Shown: positions 1 through 8,447, counted from the first letter of the stretch. The stretch is DNA of 64,000 bases from Streptococcus infantis (GCF_000960085.1 NZ_JYGT01000010.1:62001-126000), one strand, 5' to 3'. The notes: generated by a model from the letters alone, not told the origin. Numbers and translations are program-made.

Positions 1-10
1 TCATACATGA

Positions 11-543
11 CTATTTTTTACCTTTCATTCTTAAGAATCTTAATACCCATGCACAACTACTACACGGTGCTTTAAGTGTATCATCAGCAAGATTATAAGT
101 TTCTGATGTTCCGTTTTTAACGATTTTTCTTAAATCAGATATTTTTTTATAATAGCCTTACCCCCTTTTTTTGATAGTACTAATGGATCAATCAATCCCA
201 GCGCATTCATCGAAAACTGATAAAAGTTTGTCCCTCCCATCAATCCAATCTGATCCTGATTCACAAACCGCCCGACGTTCGGCTCATAGTACCTGAAGAA
301 GTTGTAATGCAGCCCCGTCTCGCGGTCGGCATATTGGTTTTGCCGTCTGAACGGCTGATTCGCATTCAGATAGACGCGTTCGTCCTTTTTCGGATGACCC
401 CAGCCGGTGTAGTTGCTGAACCATAAGAGGTTGCCATCCTTATCGGTCATCTCTCTCGGGATACCGATTTGGTCGCAGTGGAAGTAGTGGGCTTGTTGGC
501 CGATTTCACCGTCTTCGTTGATCCAGTTGTGTACCTGTGCAGG
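11..543 (-). pseudogene. Orphan Rhs core fragment with deaminase-like toxin tip, frameshifted
   Basis: The core reads from AQVHNW through [34 protein letters not shown] and FVNQDQIGL. It then runs off frame in an A7 tract and stops at 130. In the adjacent frame the tip continues to a stop at 11-13 and contains PCSSCAW, the PCxxC zinc signature of the cytidine-deaminase fold. There is no N-terminal Rhs body or start codon, so this is a silent cassette. An ATG at 8 (minus strand) overlaps the end and probably begins its immunity gene outside the window. The Rhs core call is sure; the deaminase call rests on one motif. Confidence 0.7.
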
Positions 544-606
544 TGTTCGTGCGTTCCGCGCACACCCTACGTTGGGATTGGAAGTTTTGTGCAGGCTACG
601 GCTTGC
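541..606 (-). repeat. Cassette-end repeat
   Basis: This copy holds the conserved tail GGCTACGGCTTGCT (plus strand) directly after an immunity gene stop, preceded by the alternating GTGCG/CGCAC block. About twenty related copies separate cassettes in this array. Confidence 0.7.
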
Positions 607-626
607 TTACTATTAAGAAAAGTTAA

Positions 627-1184
627 TTATTCCACAGTTTCAGCAGCTTCTTTTAACCAAATTTGGATTGATTCGATAGGATTTAATTTTTTCGCACGAA
701 TAGTATTTGTATAATCGGGTGGTAATACTTCAACATTAATCATTATTTCTGAACGAGCTTGATTTAAGGAGAATATCCCCTTCATATCACACCGATGAAG
801 TGCTTCCTCCATCGCATTAATCCGAAAATTGAATTCTTTTTCATATTCCACTTCTGTTTTTAATGAGTGAATATCAATACGATCTAAGAAAGCTTGATTT
901 ACTTGATGGAAATATTGTGAACCAAACTCTAAGTAAGGACTATCTATCGAAGACCATTTAAAATCTGCAATATCATAAGCATCCCAATTTTGAGCAATGC
1001 TTTGTTTTTTTAGTGCTTCATATGACCAAGCACTCACAAAAGGAGCCAGTGCCTCACCTGTGGTACTTAACACAAAGAAGTAAAAAGTTTCATTTGTCGA
1101 ATTGAACAAATCTATAGCCGCCTGACTTGTTGCCTCTTCGATTGTAGCAACTAACTTTTCAAATATATCATCAGAATAATTCAT
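627..1184 (-). CDS. DUF4303-type immunity protein
   Basis: This 185-residue soluble acidic protein has the DUF4303 pattern: an N-terminal helix, then TFYFFVLSTTGEALAPFVSA, an aromatic-rich middle and a long C-terminal helix. DUF4303 members are frequent immunity partners of polymorphic toxins. The ATG overlaps the stop of the upstream AHH-type tip (ATGA), and an AAGGAG lies 8 bases upstream, so toxin and immunity would be translationally coupled. The predicted role is cytoplasmic neutralisation of that nuclease. Family assignment is from pattern recognition and has not been searched. Confidence 0.72.
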   Translation of the reverse strand: MNYSDDIFEKLVATIEEATSQAAIDLFNSTNETFYFFVLSTTGEALAPFVSAWSYEALKKQSIAQNWDAYDIADFKWSSIDSPYLEFGSQYFHQVNQAFLDRIDIHSLKTEVEYEKEFNFRINAMEEALHRCDMKGIFSLNQARSEIMINVEVLPPDYTNTIRAKKLNPIESIQIWLKEAAETVE

Positions 1185-1726
1185 CCTGCTAACTCCTTAA
1201 GTATTACATTTTTTAATCTATCTCGTACCTTTTCATGAAATTTTCTATTATGCATTTCATTATGAGGGCGAGGATGACCAACAGCGATCCCATTAGCAGG
1301 ATCATTAATATCAATATTGTAGTCTCTTAAAATCTGACGAGATTCTATAGCAGGTTCCCAAACATCAACCCACTCCTACGCATTCGGCGCAAAACGATAA
1401 AAGTTAAATCCACCTTCCAACCCAATCGGATCCTGATTCACAAACCGACCCGCATCAGGATCATAATAGCTGAAGAAGTTGTAATGCAACCCCGTCTCAC
1501 GGTCGGCATCCTGGTTTTGCAGGCGGAAGGGTAGGTGAGCAGTTCCGGATATGTTGGTTTCGTTCTTCAGTTTGCCCCAGCCGTAATAATCCCCGAACCA
1601 AACCAGGTTGCCGTCCTTATCGGTCATCTCACGCGGGATGCCGATTTGGTCGCAGTGGAAGTAGTGGATTTGTTGGCGGCTTTCGCCGTCTTCGTTGGTC
1701 CAGTTGTGTACCTGTGCGTACCTCAC
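1181..1726 (-). pseudogene. Orphan Rhs core with AHH-type nuclease tip, nonsense mutation
   Basis: The core is in frame to FYRFAPNA, where a TAG replaces the glutamine of the usual NAQEWVD (CAG to TAG). Beyond it the same frame stays open for about 65 codons and contains NGIAVGHPRPHNEMHNRKFH, a His-rich AHH-like nuclease motif. The reading frame ends in ATGA overlapping the DUF4303 gene. AHH domains are metal-dependent HNH-superfamily nucleases. The tip is therefore intact except for one stop codon. An unrelated complete AHH-like tip lies at 18342-19025. Confidence 0.72.
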
Positions 1727-1771
1727 ATGCCCTATGTCAGGATTGGAAGTTTCATGTGGGCTACAACTTAC
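1715..1771 (-). repeat. Cassette-end repeat
   Basis: This diverged copy (GGGCTACAACTTACT on the plus strand) lies directly after the SUKH gene stop and merges with the start of the next Rhs core fragment. Confidence 0.6.
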
Positions 1772-2272
1772 TCATTCATCTTCATAAGCATCACCATAGC
1801 TTTGAAAAGAGGAATCTAACCAAAACCATTCTTTTTCATTGGAAACCAATTTCTCCAGTAGTTCTGTAAATGACTTAGCAATAATGGGAGACTCATCAGG
1901 TGTAGCATGAGTTTCTATAAAACTATCATAACAAAAACCAAATCTTTTTTCATTTAAGTCTATACTGATATATTGACTGAGCTCTTGTGAAGATGCAATC
2001 ATGAACCAATCATTACTGATATCATCTGCCAACTCCTCCCAAATAACATCATCAGCTGGATATAGAATTTGGTTTGTTGGTTGCAATTCTGAAAGTGAAC
2101 TGATTCTTATCTCACAAGAAGTATTAATATTAAGAATAGCATATTCATAATTTTCATAAAAGAATTTTAAATCTTGTGGCAAAGGAAAAGCAAATTCTGG
2201 TTTTGATACTGCTTTCAAAAATTGATGACTACTTTTTTGTTCTAATTTTTCAATTAATTCTTTGATTTTCAT
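1772..2272 (-). CDS. SMI1/KNR4 (SUKH) immunity protein
   Basis: This 166-residue protein has the SUKH arrangement. The N-terminal helix is followed by LPQDLKFFYENYEYAILN, a central segment, DDISNDWFMIASSQELSQYI (the sheet segment with the conserved tryptophan) and a C-terminal SFTELLEKL helix. SUKH proteins are the commonest immunity superfamily for nuclease and deaminase toxins. An AAGGAG sits 8 bases before the ATG. No toxin tip precedes it; the next gene upstream is another immunity gene, so its toxin has been lost. Confidence 0.78.
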   Translation of the reverse strand: MKIKELIEKLEQKSSHQFLKAVSKPEFAFPLPQDLKFFYENYEYAILNINTSCEIRISSLSELQPTNQILYPADDVIWEELADDISNDWFMIASSQELSQYISIDLNEKRFGFCYDSFIETHATPDESPIIAKSFTELLEKLVSNEKEWFWLDSSFQSYGDAYEDE

Positions 2273-2286
2273 AAAATACTCCTTAG

Positions 2287-2320
2287 GACTGAGAGTTTTT
2301 GTTCAGGCTACAGTTTGCTA
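2287..2320 (-). repeat. Cassette-end repeat (partial)
   Basis: A shortened copy consisting of the GTTTTTGTTCAGGCTACAG block and TTTGCT, placed between two immunity genes with no Rhs core between them. Confidence 0.55.
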
Positions 2321-2331
2321 ATTACTTTAAT

Positions 2332-2736
2332 TTAGATGTGTATAGAATGCCATTTCCCATCATAACTATCAAATTCTTTTACATTATCTAATTTCCAGAG
2401 ACCTGCCTGTTTTTTAAATTTATAAAGTCTTTGTGCTTCCATTCCAGCGTAAAGCACATCACTTTTTACAGTTATAGAGCTACCTTTTTCTTCTATTTCA
2501 ATGATTTTCTCGTTGTTCGGATTGAATGTTGGAGGGTAGTTAACAGTCATACATTCTAATTTTCCCATTTTTCTTGGTTTATCTGTTAGGTATTTATCGT
2601 ATATTTCCTTTAGTGTTTGTTTCAATATCTCATCAGGAATATCTGTGCCTGCATCAATATGCTTATTAGCATTATCTTCCCATTTATACATTTCCATCAG
2701 AAAACTATTTAATACAGTTTCAATACTTTTATACAT
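2332..2736 (-). CDS. NTF2-fold-like immunity protein
   Basis: This 134-residue cytoplasmic protein starts with a helical segment (VLNSFLMEMYKWEDNANK). It continues with alternating strands and ends in YKFKKQAGLWKLDNVKEFD, resembling NTF2-like immunity proteins, whose last strands carry a similar W-K-L pattern. An AAGGAT precedes the ATG. It sits between two other immunity genes (gaps of 23 and about 60 bases), so it is an orphan immunity determinant. The family call is moderate. Confidence 0.6.
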   Translation of the reverse strand: MYKSIETVLNSFLMEMYKWEDNANKHIDAGTDIPDEILKQTLKEIYDKYLTDKPRKMGKLECMTVNYPPTFNPNNEKIIEIEEKGSSITVKSDVLYAGMEAQRLYKFKKQAGLWKLDNVKEFDSYDGKWHSIHI

Positions 2737-2759
2737 AATTCAATCCTTTTTAGTTTTGT

Positions 2760-3344
2760 TTAAGTCGTTTGTACGAAGAATAATCCACCAGATAGATCTC
2801 GATTTATAAAAATATATCCTATGTTCTCAGATAGATAAAAAATTTCATTTACTTTTTCAGGTAAATCCATTCCTAAGATTTGACCTATGAAAATATATTT
2901 TTCTAGAAAATCATCACTCTCTTGCTGTAAATATTCAGGTTGTCCTCCTAGAAAACTCATTTCATCTAAATTCTCAATAGGATTAATTGGATAAAATTCA
3001 TCTAGGTTAAACTTGAACTGATTTTTATCGCCGACGATAACTCTCGTGTATCCTTGAATAGCATCGTCAATTTCAGTAATGTAGTCAAGAAAATAATCTT
3101 CTTTATCATAATAAGAAAAAACGTAAATTGCTTTATCTTTATATTCCATATCCTGAAAATCTGTTTTAAATTGTGGTGCAATAGTCAATAAATTTTCAAT
3201 TGGCATAAAAGCAATCAATGCTAACTCATGACCATCTGGCGCTATCACTTTATTTGAATAGTCTAAATCTAGCCCAACTAATATATTATTTATATTGGGT
3301 TTACTATCTAAAAATTTAAAATTAACGTATCCATTTTTTTTCAT
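2760..3344 (-). CDS. DUF1963 (YwqG)-like immunity protein
   Basis: This 194-residue protein ends with the DUF1963 signature: SFLGGQPEYLQ, then FIGQI, a YLSENIGYIFIN strand and a terminal GGLFFVQTT. The same type of ending (GIFFIQNT) recurs in the 33360-34043 protein, so the array holds two diverged members. An AGGAG lies 8 bases before the ATG. The upstream neighbour is a short toxin remnant ending in KKCP, presumably its former partner. Confidence 0.7.
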   Translation of the reverse strand: MKKNGYVNFKFLDSKPNINNILVGLDLDYSNKVIAPDGHELALIAFMPIENLLTIAPQFKTDFQDMEYKDKAIYVFSYYDKEDYFLDYITEIDDAIQGYTRVIVGDKNQFKFNLDEFYPINPIENLDEMSFLGGQPEYLQQESDDFLEKYIFIGQILGMDLPEKVNEIFYLSENIGYIFINRDLSGGLFFVQTT

Positions 3345-3361
3345 TTAAATTCTCCTAAAAT

Positions 3362-3475
3362 TTAAGGACATTTCTTACCTGTTTTTTTCAATTTTCTAAG
3401 AAATTTTTTAGCTTCTTTTCTTAATCCTCCTCCAGAAGTTTTAGGTTTGTAACGATAATCCGCTAAATCTTATTA
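3362..3475 (-). pseudogene. Toxin-tip remnant
   Basis: About 32 codons (YRYKPKTSGGGLRKEAKKFL and then KKTGKKCP) end just before the DUF1963 gene. Short, strongly basic ends of this style close several tips in the array. No Rhs core is attached, so only the 3' end of the toxin survives. Confidence 0.5.
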
Positions 3476-3476
3476 A

Positions 3477-3800
3477 TTAATTGATATTTATCAATATTTT
3501 TAATTCGTCTGGTAGTTTGGCACCATTTCTATATGCCTTTTTAGCCCAAAATATGGCTTTTTCTTTATTGCCTTGTGTGAAAAATAAATCGGCTAAATTG
3601 GATTGGGCAATTGGATGTCCATTTTTTGCCGCTATCTCTAGCCATTTAAATTCCAAATCTTGATCTAAAGATACAAACATATGGTATTGATATAATTTGA
3701 ATGCTGAGTTTTTATCTCCATTAGTGGCGTTCTTTTCGAGAATTTGAATTTCTTCATCTGAAATCCAATAAGTACTACCTGTTGATATAAAGTTAGTCAT
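3477..3800 (-). CDS. Sel1-repeat immunity protein, probably lacking its lipoprotein start
   Basis: This 107-residue protein carries a Sel1/TPR-like repeat: WLEIAAKNGHPIAQSNLADL followed by AIFWAKKAYRNGAKLP. Sel1 proteins are known immunity partners and are often secreted lipoproteins. Directly upstream, in another frame and fused to the toxin ORF, lies a lipoprotein signal (KKFLILFLLLTPLISC). The full protein was probably a periplasmic Sel1 lipoprotein whose first 25-30 residues are separated by a one-base frameshift. The ATG at 3800 overlaps the TGA of the toxin ORF. Confidence 0.65.
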   Translation of the reverse strand: MTNFISTGSTYWISDEEIQILEKNATNGDKNSAFKLYQYHMFVSLDQDLEFKWLEIAAKNGHPIAQSNLADLFFTQGNKEKAIFWAKKAYRNGAKLPDELKILININ

Positions 3801-4800
3801 TTTAAATTTCTTTCCGGATGTTGTTTACATGATATTAAAGGGGTTAATAACAAAAATAAAATTAAAAATTTTTTAGTATTTCCATAGTTAGCATGTTCCT
3901 TACTTATTTTTTTACTTTGAGGAGTAAAGCTTCTCATGGTGACTGGTTTGCTTGTATCTTGCGAGCGATCAGCCTTCATTCCCATCGGTGTTAATTTCCC
4001 GTTACTTGGAAACCAAAGATATTCATTTGATGCTTTAACTGTAGTATTTAATTCATTAGCAAGTTGTTGTCCAAGAGGGTTTGCTCCTTTTCCTGTATTA
4101 CAGGAAAAAATCTCAACCGTCATACCTGATTTATAGTTAGGATTTTTTTTAATTCTCGCTGCTAATTTTTTAGCATCTAATCTTTCACCTGTAGCCCCAT
4201 CTACCATCAATGAAGGATTACCATGCCCTCCTACCTGGAAAGTAATCGGTTTATTGGCAACTTTTTGAGCGTAAGAGTATATGTCTTCATTACTTGGGAA
4301 TAAATTCATATTAACTCCAGCTAAACCTAACCAATCGATCCATACTTGGGTATTAGGCGCAAATTGGTACCAATTCTCCCCACCCCACAACCCAATCGGG
4401 TCTTGGTTCACAAACCGACCCGCATCAGGCTCATAGTACCTGAAGAAGTTGTAATGCAGTCCCGTTTCAAGGTCGTGCCGTCTGAACGACTGATTCACAT
4501 CCTTGTAAACCCGCTCGTCCTTTTTCAGAAGACCCCAGCCGGTGTAGTCGCCGAATCACAAGAGGTTGCCGTGGATGTCGGTCATTTCTCTTGGAATGCC
4601 GATTTGGTCGCAGTGGAAGTAGTGGGTTTGTTGTCAGCTTTCTTGAAGATTTCAGCTTTAACTAGTTGGTCATGCAGGTCGTAGAAATAGTTCTGCACTT
4701 CGTCGTCGGTCAGTTAGCGGTGGATGAGGTTTCCGAGGTCGTAGTAGTAACTTTTGCCGTTGTAGGTTTTCAGGCGGTTGTCTTGAACGGTAGGGCTAAG
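3797..4800 (-). pseudogene. Orphan Rhs core with caspase-like protease tip, core decayed
   Basis: The core from 4800 down has several frame breaks and stops. The open part (4498-3797) reads [27 protein letters not shown] and WIDWLGL into the tip. The tip contains FQVGGHGNPSLMVDG and TVEIFSCNTGKG about 55 residues apart. This His...Cys pair with the H-G and S-C-N-T context matches clan CD (caspase/C80/CHAT-like) peptidases. The ORF then continues without a stop into a lipoprotein signal peptide that belongs to the downstream immunity gene. The protease assignment is inferred from the dyad only. Confidence 0.6.
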
Positions 4801-4806
4801 AGTTAT

Positions 4807-5106
4807 TTAATCAAATTTATTTTCAAATCGCATAAAAAAACATCCCTTATATATATTTAATGAAAGAATATTATCATTATTTTCAATAATATATATTTTT
4901 TCATATAGAAAATTTGGAAAATCGGCCAATACATCTGTAACTGCACTATCTATTGCTTCATACTCATCATCTGTCAGTGGTGAATCAATATATACATAAA
5001 GAGTAAATAATTCTTCAGTCATATCAAATGCAATAAGTCTGACTTTGTTACAAATTGCTCCAAGAAAAGCCGTTTGCATACTTAAAATAATTTCTTTTCT
5101 TTTCAT
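4807..5106 (-). CDS. Small acidic immunity protein, family not identified
   Basis: This 99-residue protein has a MKRKEIILSMQTAFLGAICN start, then alternating strands and an acidic helix (DDEYEAIDSAVTDVLADFP). The layout is common among small immunity proteins. The ATG at 5106 was chosen over 5136 because GAGGAATTAGTT lies directly before it. The upstream cassette contains almost nothing but core, so its toxin has been deleted. Confidence 0.6.
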   Translation of the reverse strand: MKRKEIILSMQTAFLGAICNKVRLIAFDMTEELFTLYVYIDSPLTDDEYEAIDSAVTDVLADFPNFLYEKIYIIENNDNILSLNIYKGCFFMRFENKFD

Positions 5107-5116
5107 AACTAATTCC

Positions 5117-5331
5117 TCAAATAAAATTATGTGCATTCTTTAAAGAGTATTTATTACCATGTTGGTCCGGTTGTGTACCTGTGCCAAGGGTTCGTAGCTG
5201 TCGGGATTGATGTAGATATAGGTACATCTGCCGTCTTGGTGGACTTCTTGCAGTAGATAGCTGCCGTCCCAAACGAATCGGGTTTCCCCTTCGAGGCCGT
5301 CTGAAAAATAGAAACCGCGTACGTACCCCAC
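5117..5331 (-). pseudogene. Rhs core remnant with deleted toxin tip
   Basis: In frame this reads DGLEGETRFVWDGSYLLQEV and PDSYEPLAQVHNRTN, an upstream portion of the same Rhs core seen elsewhere. It then jumps after HNRTN into about ten unrelated codons just before the immunity gene. The conserved [16 protein letters not shown] and [10 protein letters not shown] sections and the tip are all missing. It begins with AGGCCGTCTGAA (5286-5297 region), an exact AG-DUS. Confidence 0.65.
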
Positions 5332-5375
5332 ACACTTTACATCGAAATTTGAAGTTTCATGCGGGCTACGGCTTG
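5300..5375 (-). repeat. Cassette-end repeat
   Basis: A full copy: AAACCGCGTACGT, the CACAC block, TTTGAAGTTTCATGCGGGC, then TACGGCTTGCT, ending at the stop codon of the SUKH gene. Confidence 0.7.
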
Positions 5376-5810
5376 CTATTCACTCCACAATGTTTCTTTA
5401 AATAAACTATCAAGGGATTCATATAATATTTCCATTTCTGATGAATCATGATAATAAATAAAAATATGTCCCTGTTGATCCATTAAAATGGGATTGCCTG
5501 AACCATCATCTGATATTGCATAAAGTTTATTCATTGGTTGTTCATGTAATTCTAAAAGTTTTCGAAATCCCTGAGTTAATTCGATAACTGTTTCTTTTCC
5601 AATTAATGTTGAATTATGAAAAGCATGGATATCCAAACCAGCGCTTGCGCCACCGAATTTTTTAATAAATTCAATGTAATCATCGTGAAATTTTATTCTT
5701 AAAATATTTTCAGCATGTTTAATTTCCTCACTACTAGCGGGTATCCCATTAAGCTCAGGGTAATCTTGAAAATATTTAATAAGTGAATTCATTGTTTCTT
5801 GGCTAATCAT
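5376..5810 (-). CDS. SMI1/KNR4 (SUKH) immunity protein
   Basis: This 144-residue protein is a typical short SUKH member. It has GIPASSEEIKHAENILRIKF, DDYIEFIKKFGGASAG (the conserved LP..Y..F...GG region), YAISDDGSGNPILMDQQGHI and an acidic end. An AGAGG is 7 bases before the ATG. The broken LHH-type nuclease tip immediately upstream is its likely target; SUKH proteins are frequent partners of HNH-fold nucleases. Confidence 0.82.
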   Translation of the reverse strand: MISQETMNSLIKYFQDYPELNGIPASSEEIKHAENILRIKFHDDYIEFIKKFGGASAGLDIHAFHNSTLIGKETVIELTQGFRKLLELHEQPMNKLYAISDDGSGNPILMDQQGHIFIYYHDSSEMEILYESLDSLFKETLWSE

Positions 5811-5842
5811 TTAATACCTCTTCTTGATAATTCTTTTAAAGC

Positions 5843-6370
5843 TTAATCGTACCAGAACTCGTGCTTCCATTGATTAAATTCATCTCTTTTGTCAACACCG
5901 CCTTTATTTCCTAATGGATGCAAAGCCTTGGAATTTTCGCGATGACAGCGTTCAGGCATGGCAATAATAGGACCTTGGCTTTGTTATTTATAGTGGTGAA
6001 GAATAATTGTATTTACCTTTTTGTCAACAGGAGACTTATCGAAGGGTCTTTTGTTTTAAATAGGCAGGATTTTTTACTTGAGAGTCTGATAAATGTTGTA
6101 GTCCTGTATATCCTATAACAGACAAAGTTAGTCCTGTAGAGCTTGTAAAGGGTATAGGTATTCTATTCAGACCAAATAAATCTAGCCAATTAAATCATAA
6201 GATGCAAAAAAGTAAAGATTCTCTCCACCCAACAACCCAATCGGATCCTGCTTCACAAACCGACCCTCATCAGGATCGTAATACCTGAAGAAGTTGTAAT
6301 GCAACCCTGTCTCACGGTCGGCATATTGGTTTTGCAGCCGGAATCGACTTCGGCAAACAGCAACCGTGCG
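5843..6370 (-). pseudogene. Orphan Rhs core with LHH/HNH nuclease tip, broken
   Basis: The core ([20 protein letters not shown], then [10 protein letters not shown]) shifts frame before NWLDLFGLN. The tip then needs a second shift and passes one TAA. It reads LHHYK, stop, QSQGPIIAMPERCHRENS and KALHPLGNKGGVDKRDEFNQ, ending WKHEFWYD. The LHH motif followed by LHPLGNKGG is a well-known HNH-superfamily toxin signature in Rhs proteins. At least three lesions make it non-functional, while the SUKH partner is intact. Confidence 0.72.
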
Positions 6371-6409
6371 CCGAAGTCGGGAGAGGCGATTGGTAGTGGA
6401 CGTCTGAAA

Positions 6410-6484
6410 AACAAAAAACACGTGCGTGCGTTCCGTTCGCACTCTACATCGGAATTGTAGGTTTCATTGGCTACAGCTTGCTCA
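6410..6484 (-). repeat. Cassette-end repeat
   Basis: A copy with the ACACGTGCGTGCGTTCCG block and GGCTACAGCTTGCT, ending two bases before the stop of the next immunity gene and preceded by a degenerate uptake sequence (GGACGTCTGAAA). Confidence 0.65.
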
Positions 6485-6485
6485 T

Positions 6486-7061
6486 TTATAGAGACTGGAT
6501 TAATTCTATATATCTGTCTGTTTTTTTATCCCAAAAAATGTACAAATAAGTAGTATCATGCTTCAACTTCGATATATCTAACTGCCCTAGAAACATTGCG
6601 GGAATATTATCAATGATAGGCCAATCAGGCTCCTGTAACCATTTGGGATGTTTATCCATGCAAATGAAATGTTCCTTGATAATCTTTTTAAAAGTGGTCA
6701 CCGTCTTAGGTTTGTATTTATCATACAAGGAATTTAAATAACTCATATCAGCTGGTATCCAGATAGGAATAGCCTCAAAAATCAAATCAAAAATTTTTTC
6801 TGTCGTTGAATTCGAAGAGTACGAGATATGCTTGTAATCTAAAATTTCCCTGAAAATATCCATCAAATTTAACTTTGCATCAAGAGATGTCAAATCCTGA
6901 CTAATTAAATATTCATAAGTGGAATTACTATTCATATAAGGTTTAGCTTTAGTATTTTCCAACAGGGAAATTAATTCTTGATTGGAAGACAACGCCATTT
7001 CCAATTCTTCAGTTGATAATTTTTCTTCCACAAAATTCTTTAAAATTTCTATTGCTTTCAT
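6486..7061 (-). CDS. Immunity protein of unrecognised family
   Basis: This 191-residue protein is predicted mostly helical. It ends in a short sheet segment (DTTYLYIFWDKKTDRYIELI) and has no signal peptide or membrane span. An AGGAG precedes the ATG by 7 bases, and the start is 3 bases from the HNH tip's stop. Its position makes it the cognate immunity protein for that complete nuclease cassette. No family was recognised. Confidence 0.62.
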   Translation of the reverse strand: MKAIEILKNFVEEKLSTEELEMALSSNQELISLLENTKAKPYMNSNSTYEYLISQDLTSLDAKLNLMDIFREILDYKHISYSSNSTTEKIFDLIFEAIPIWIPADMSYLNSLYDKYKPKTVTTFKKIIKEHFICMDKHPKWLQEPDWPIIDNIPAMFLGQLDISKLKHDTTYLYIFWDKKTDRYIELIQSL

Positions 7062-7063
7062 AG

Positions 7064-7351
7064 CTAATCTCCTAGATTTCTATAAGGGCCAAGCGCTGCA
7101 TGTTGTTCTCTAGTTACTTCTCTCAAATTAAAAGGACTATGCCTATCTGCAAGACCTAAGCGTTGCGGTACATGATGATGCAACTCCATGGGATTTCCAT
7201 TTGCATCTAAAGGAGCACTTCCGTAATCGTAGCGCACCAGTTCCTTGCCGTTGAAGGTGACGGAGGTGGGGCTGTGCACCGCTATCGGGGGAAGCGATTT
7301 GGCAGAGATCGTCTGAAAAACAGAAACCGCGTGCGTGCGTACCGCACACAC
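7064..7351 (-). CDS. Orphan HNH-nuclease toxin tip on a minimal Rhs remnant
   Basis: This open frame begins inside the cassette-end repeat and continues through a short core piece (SPTSVTFNGKELVRYDYG). It ends in an HNH/LHH-type tip: NPMELHHHVPQRLGLADRHS followed by NLREVTREQHAALGPYRN. The LHHHVP motif and the C-terminal NL..VT..QH are characteristic of polymorphic HNH toxins. No lesion is visible in the tip, and an intact immunity gene follows. There is no credible ribosome binding site, so it is probably not made unless recombined onto a full Rhs. Confidence 0.68.
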   Translation of the reverse strand: MCAVRTHAVSVFQTISAKSLPPIAVHSPTSVTFNGKELVRYDYGSAPLDANGNPMELHHHVPQRLGLADRHSPFNLREVTREQHAALGPYRNLGD

Positions 7352-7432
7352 CTACGTCAGCAATGAAGGTTTTGTCAGGGCTACGGCTTGCTATTTCAAG
7401 ATTGAAGGCTTCATGCGAGCTACGGCTTGCTA
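7317..7432 (-). repeat. Cassette-end repeat, tandem double copy
   Basis: A full copy ends in GGGCTACGGCTTGCT. A second shorter copy (GAAGGCTTCATGCGAGC, TACGGCTTGCT) follows at once. Doubling suggests that a cassette between them was lost by recombination at the repeats. Confidence 0.65.
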
Positions 7433-7467
7433 CGCTTACTATATATACACGACGCTACGCCAGTTTA

Positions 7468-7952
7468 TTAATTATCAGGATTTTCTTCTAAATAATTTAA
7501 AAACTCCTCAAATGATTTCGCAATAACAATTGAATTTTTTTTAAAATTAGCTTCCCTTGATATATTTTCACTCCATACGTCCCTTACATAATAAATAATT
7601 TGCCAACTATTTTTTTCTAAACAGAGGTAATTACCTCCCCAATCAAAAGCAAAAGGAATCAAAGTCCTAGGTAACTCATTAAGTTCCCATTCATTTATCG
7701 CTCTTCCTTCTAATGTAAAATCTGGATCATCCTCAAACTGCTTAGAATATTTCATTGGAATAAAGTCGCGAATTTCAATATAATCATAATCAATATCATC
7801 ATTGACAAAACAAGAAAGATTGGGAGTACCTCCATTCCATTTGAAATAATGTGATTTGAATGAAGCTGGAAAAGATACTTCTAATTTTTTTTTTCAACTT
7901 CATTAAAATCGTTTTCAGATAAATTTTTATCGCAATCATAAAAATTAAGCAT
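7468..7952 (-). pseudogene. SUKH immunity gene frameshifted in an A10 tract
   Basis: The gene starts at 7952 behind a strong AAAGGAGG and reads MLNFYDCDKNLSENDFNEVE. It meets ten adenines (7885-7894) and stops within two codons. In the next frame it continues as LEVSFPASFKSHYFKWNGGT and runs to 7468 through LIPFAFDWGGNYLCLEK, the SUKH core. Eight or eleven adenines would restore the frame. It is the clearest broken immunity gene in the array, and the lesion is of a type that slippage can reverse. Confidence 0.75.
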
Positions 7953-8023
7953 AACAACCTCCTTTAACAATATAACAAGCAGCAGTTTTTTTCTTTTTCC
8001 TTCCTTTTTTGGAGGGTTTTCCT
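7945..8023 (-). pseudogene. Toxin-tip remnant
   Basis: About 25 basic codons (GKPSKKGRKKKKTAACYIVK, GGCYA) end over the start of the SUKH gene. This is the usual overlap between a tip and its immunity gene. The rest of the toxin is missing. Confidence 0.5.
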
Positions 8024-8025
8024 AC

Positions 8026-8379
8026 CTAAATGTTATTTTTATAAATTTTGATTAGATTTCCCATCTCATCATATTCATAAGCAAAATCCATCACTTTATT
8101 ATCATTAATATATTTCTCAAATTTAATTAATTTTCCATCTTTATAAAACCCAATATAATAAGATATAGTCTCTTTGCTTTTTTGGATATTGTCTACCTTA
8201 TCTAAATTGATTTCATCATACAATTTTGCAGGATGGTTATACTTAGGAAAAGTCATTCCTAAATAGTATCTAACAGTCAAATCATTATATTGAGTATTTT
8301 TTTTAAGTGGTTGTGACATTTTTAAAGCTCCTGTCAAAAGCAAAACAGTTCCAATCATTCCAATCAGTAACTTTTTCAT
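8026..8379 (-). CDS. Membrane-anchored or exported immunity-type protein
   Basis: This 117-residue protein begins MKKLLIGMIGTVLLLTGALK, a signal peptide or anchor without a clear lipobox. The soluble part is rich in Y and K and ends in FAYEYDEMGNLIKIYKNN. Export would suit immunity against a toxin acting in the periplasm or membrane. A GGAG lies 9 bases upstream, and the ATG overlaps the TGA of a short toxin remnant. The family was not recognised. It is the last Rhs-type gene before the Firmicute-like segment. Confidence 0.58.
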   Translation of the reverse strand: MKKLLIGMIGTVLLLTGALKMSQPLKKNTQYNDLTVRYYLGMTFPKYNHPAKLYDEINLDKVDNIQKSKETISYYIGFYKDGKLIKFEKYINDNKVMDFAYEYDEMGNLIKIYKNNI

Positions 8380-8447
8380 TTTACTTGCTCCAATTTTAAA
8401 CCGTATTTTACAAAGATATACTCTATAGTGTTTAAATCTTTATTAAA
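8376..8447 (-). pseudogene. Toxin-tip remnant at a segment boundary
   Basis: The open frame (KDLNTIEYIFVKYGLKLEQVK) ends in ATGA over the next immunity gene. Upstream of about 8447 the frame is closed and the DNA changes to the segment holding the toxin-antitoxin genes. This marks one edge of that insertion. Confidence 0.5.

Noticed and set aside
7953..8025. Lysine-rich stretch as a separate small gene
   Set aside because: It has no start codon or ribosome site and ends over the SUKH start, like other toxin-tip ends.
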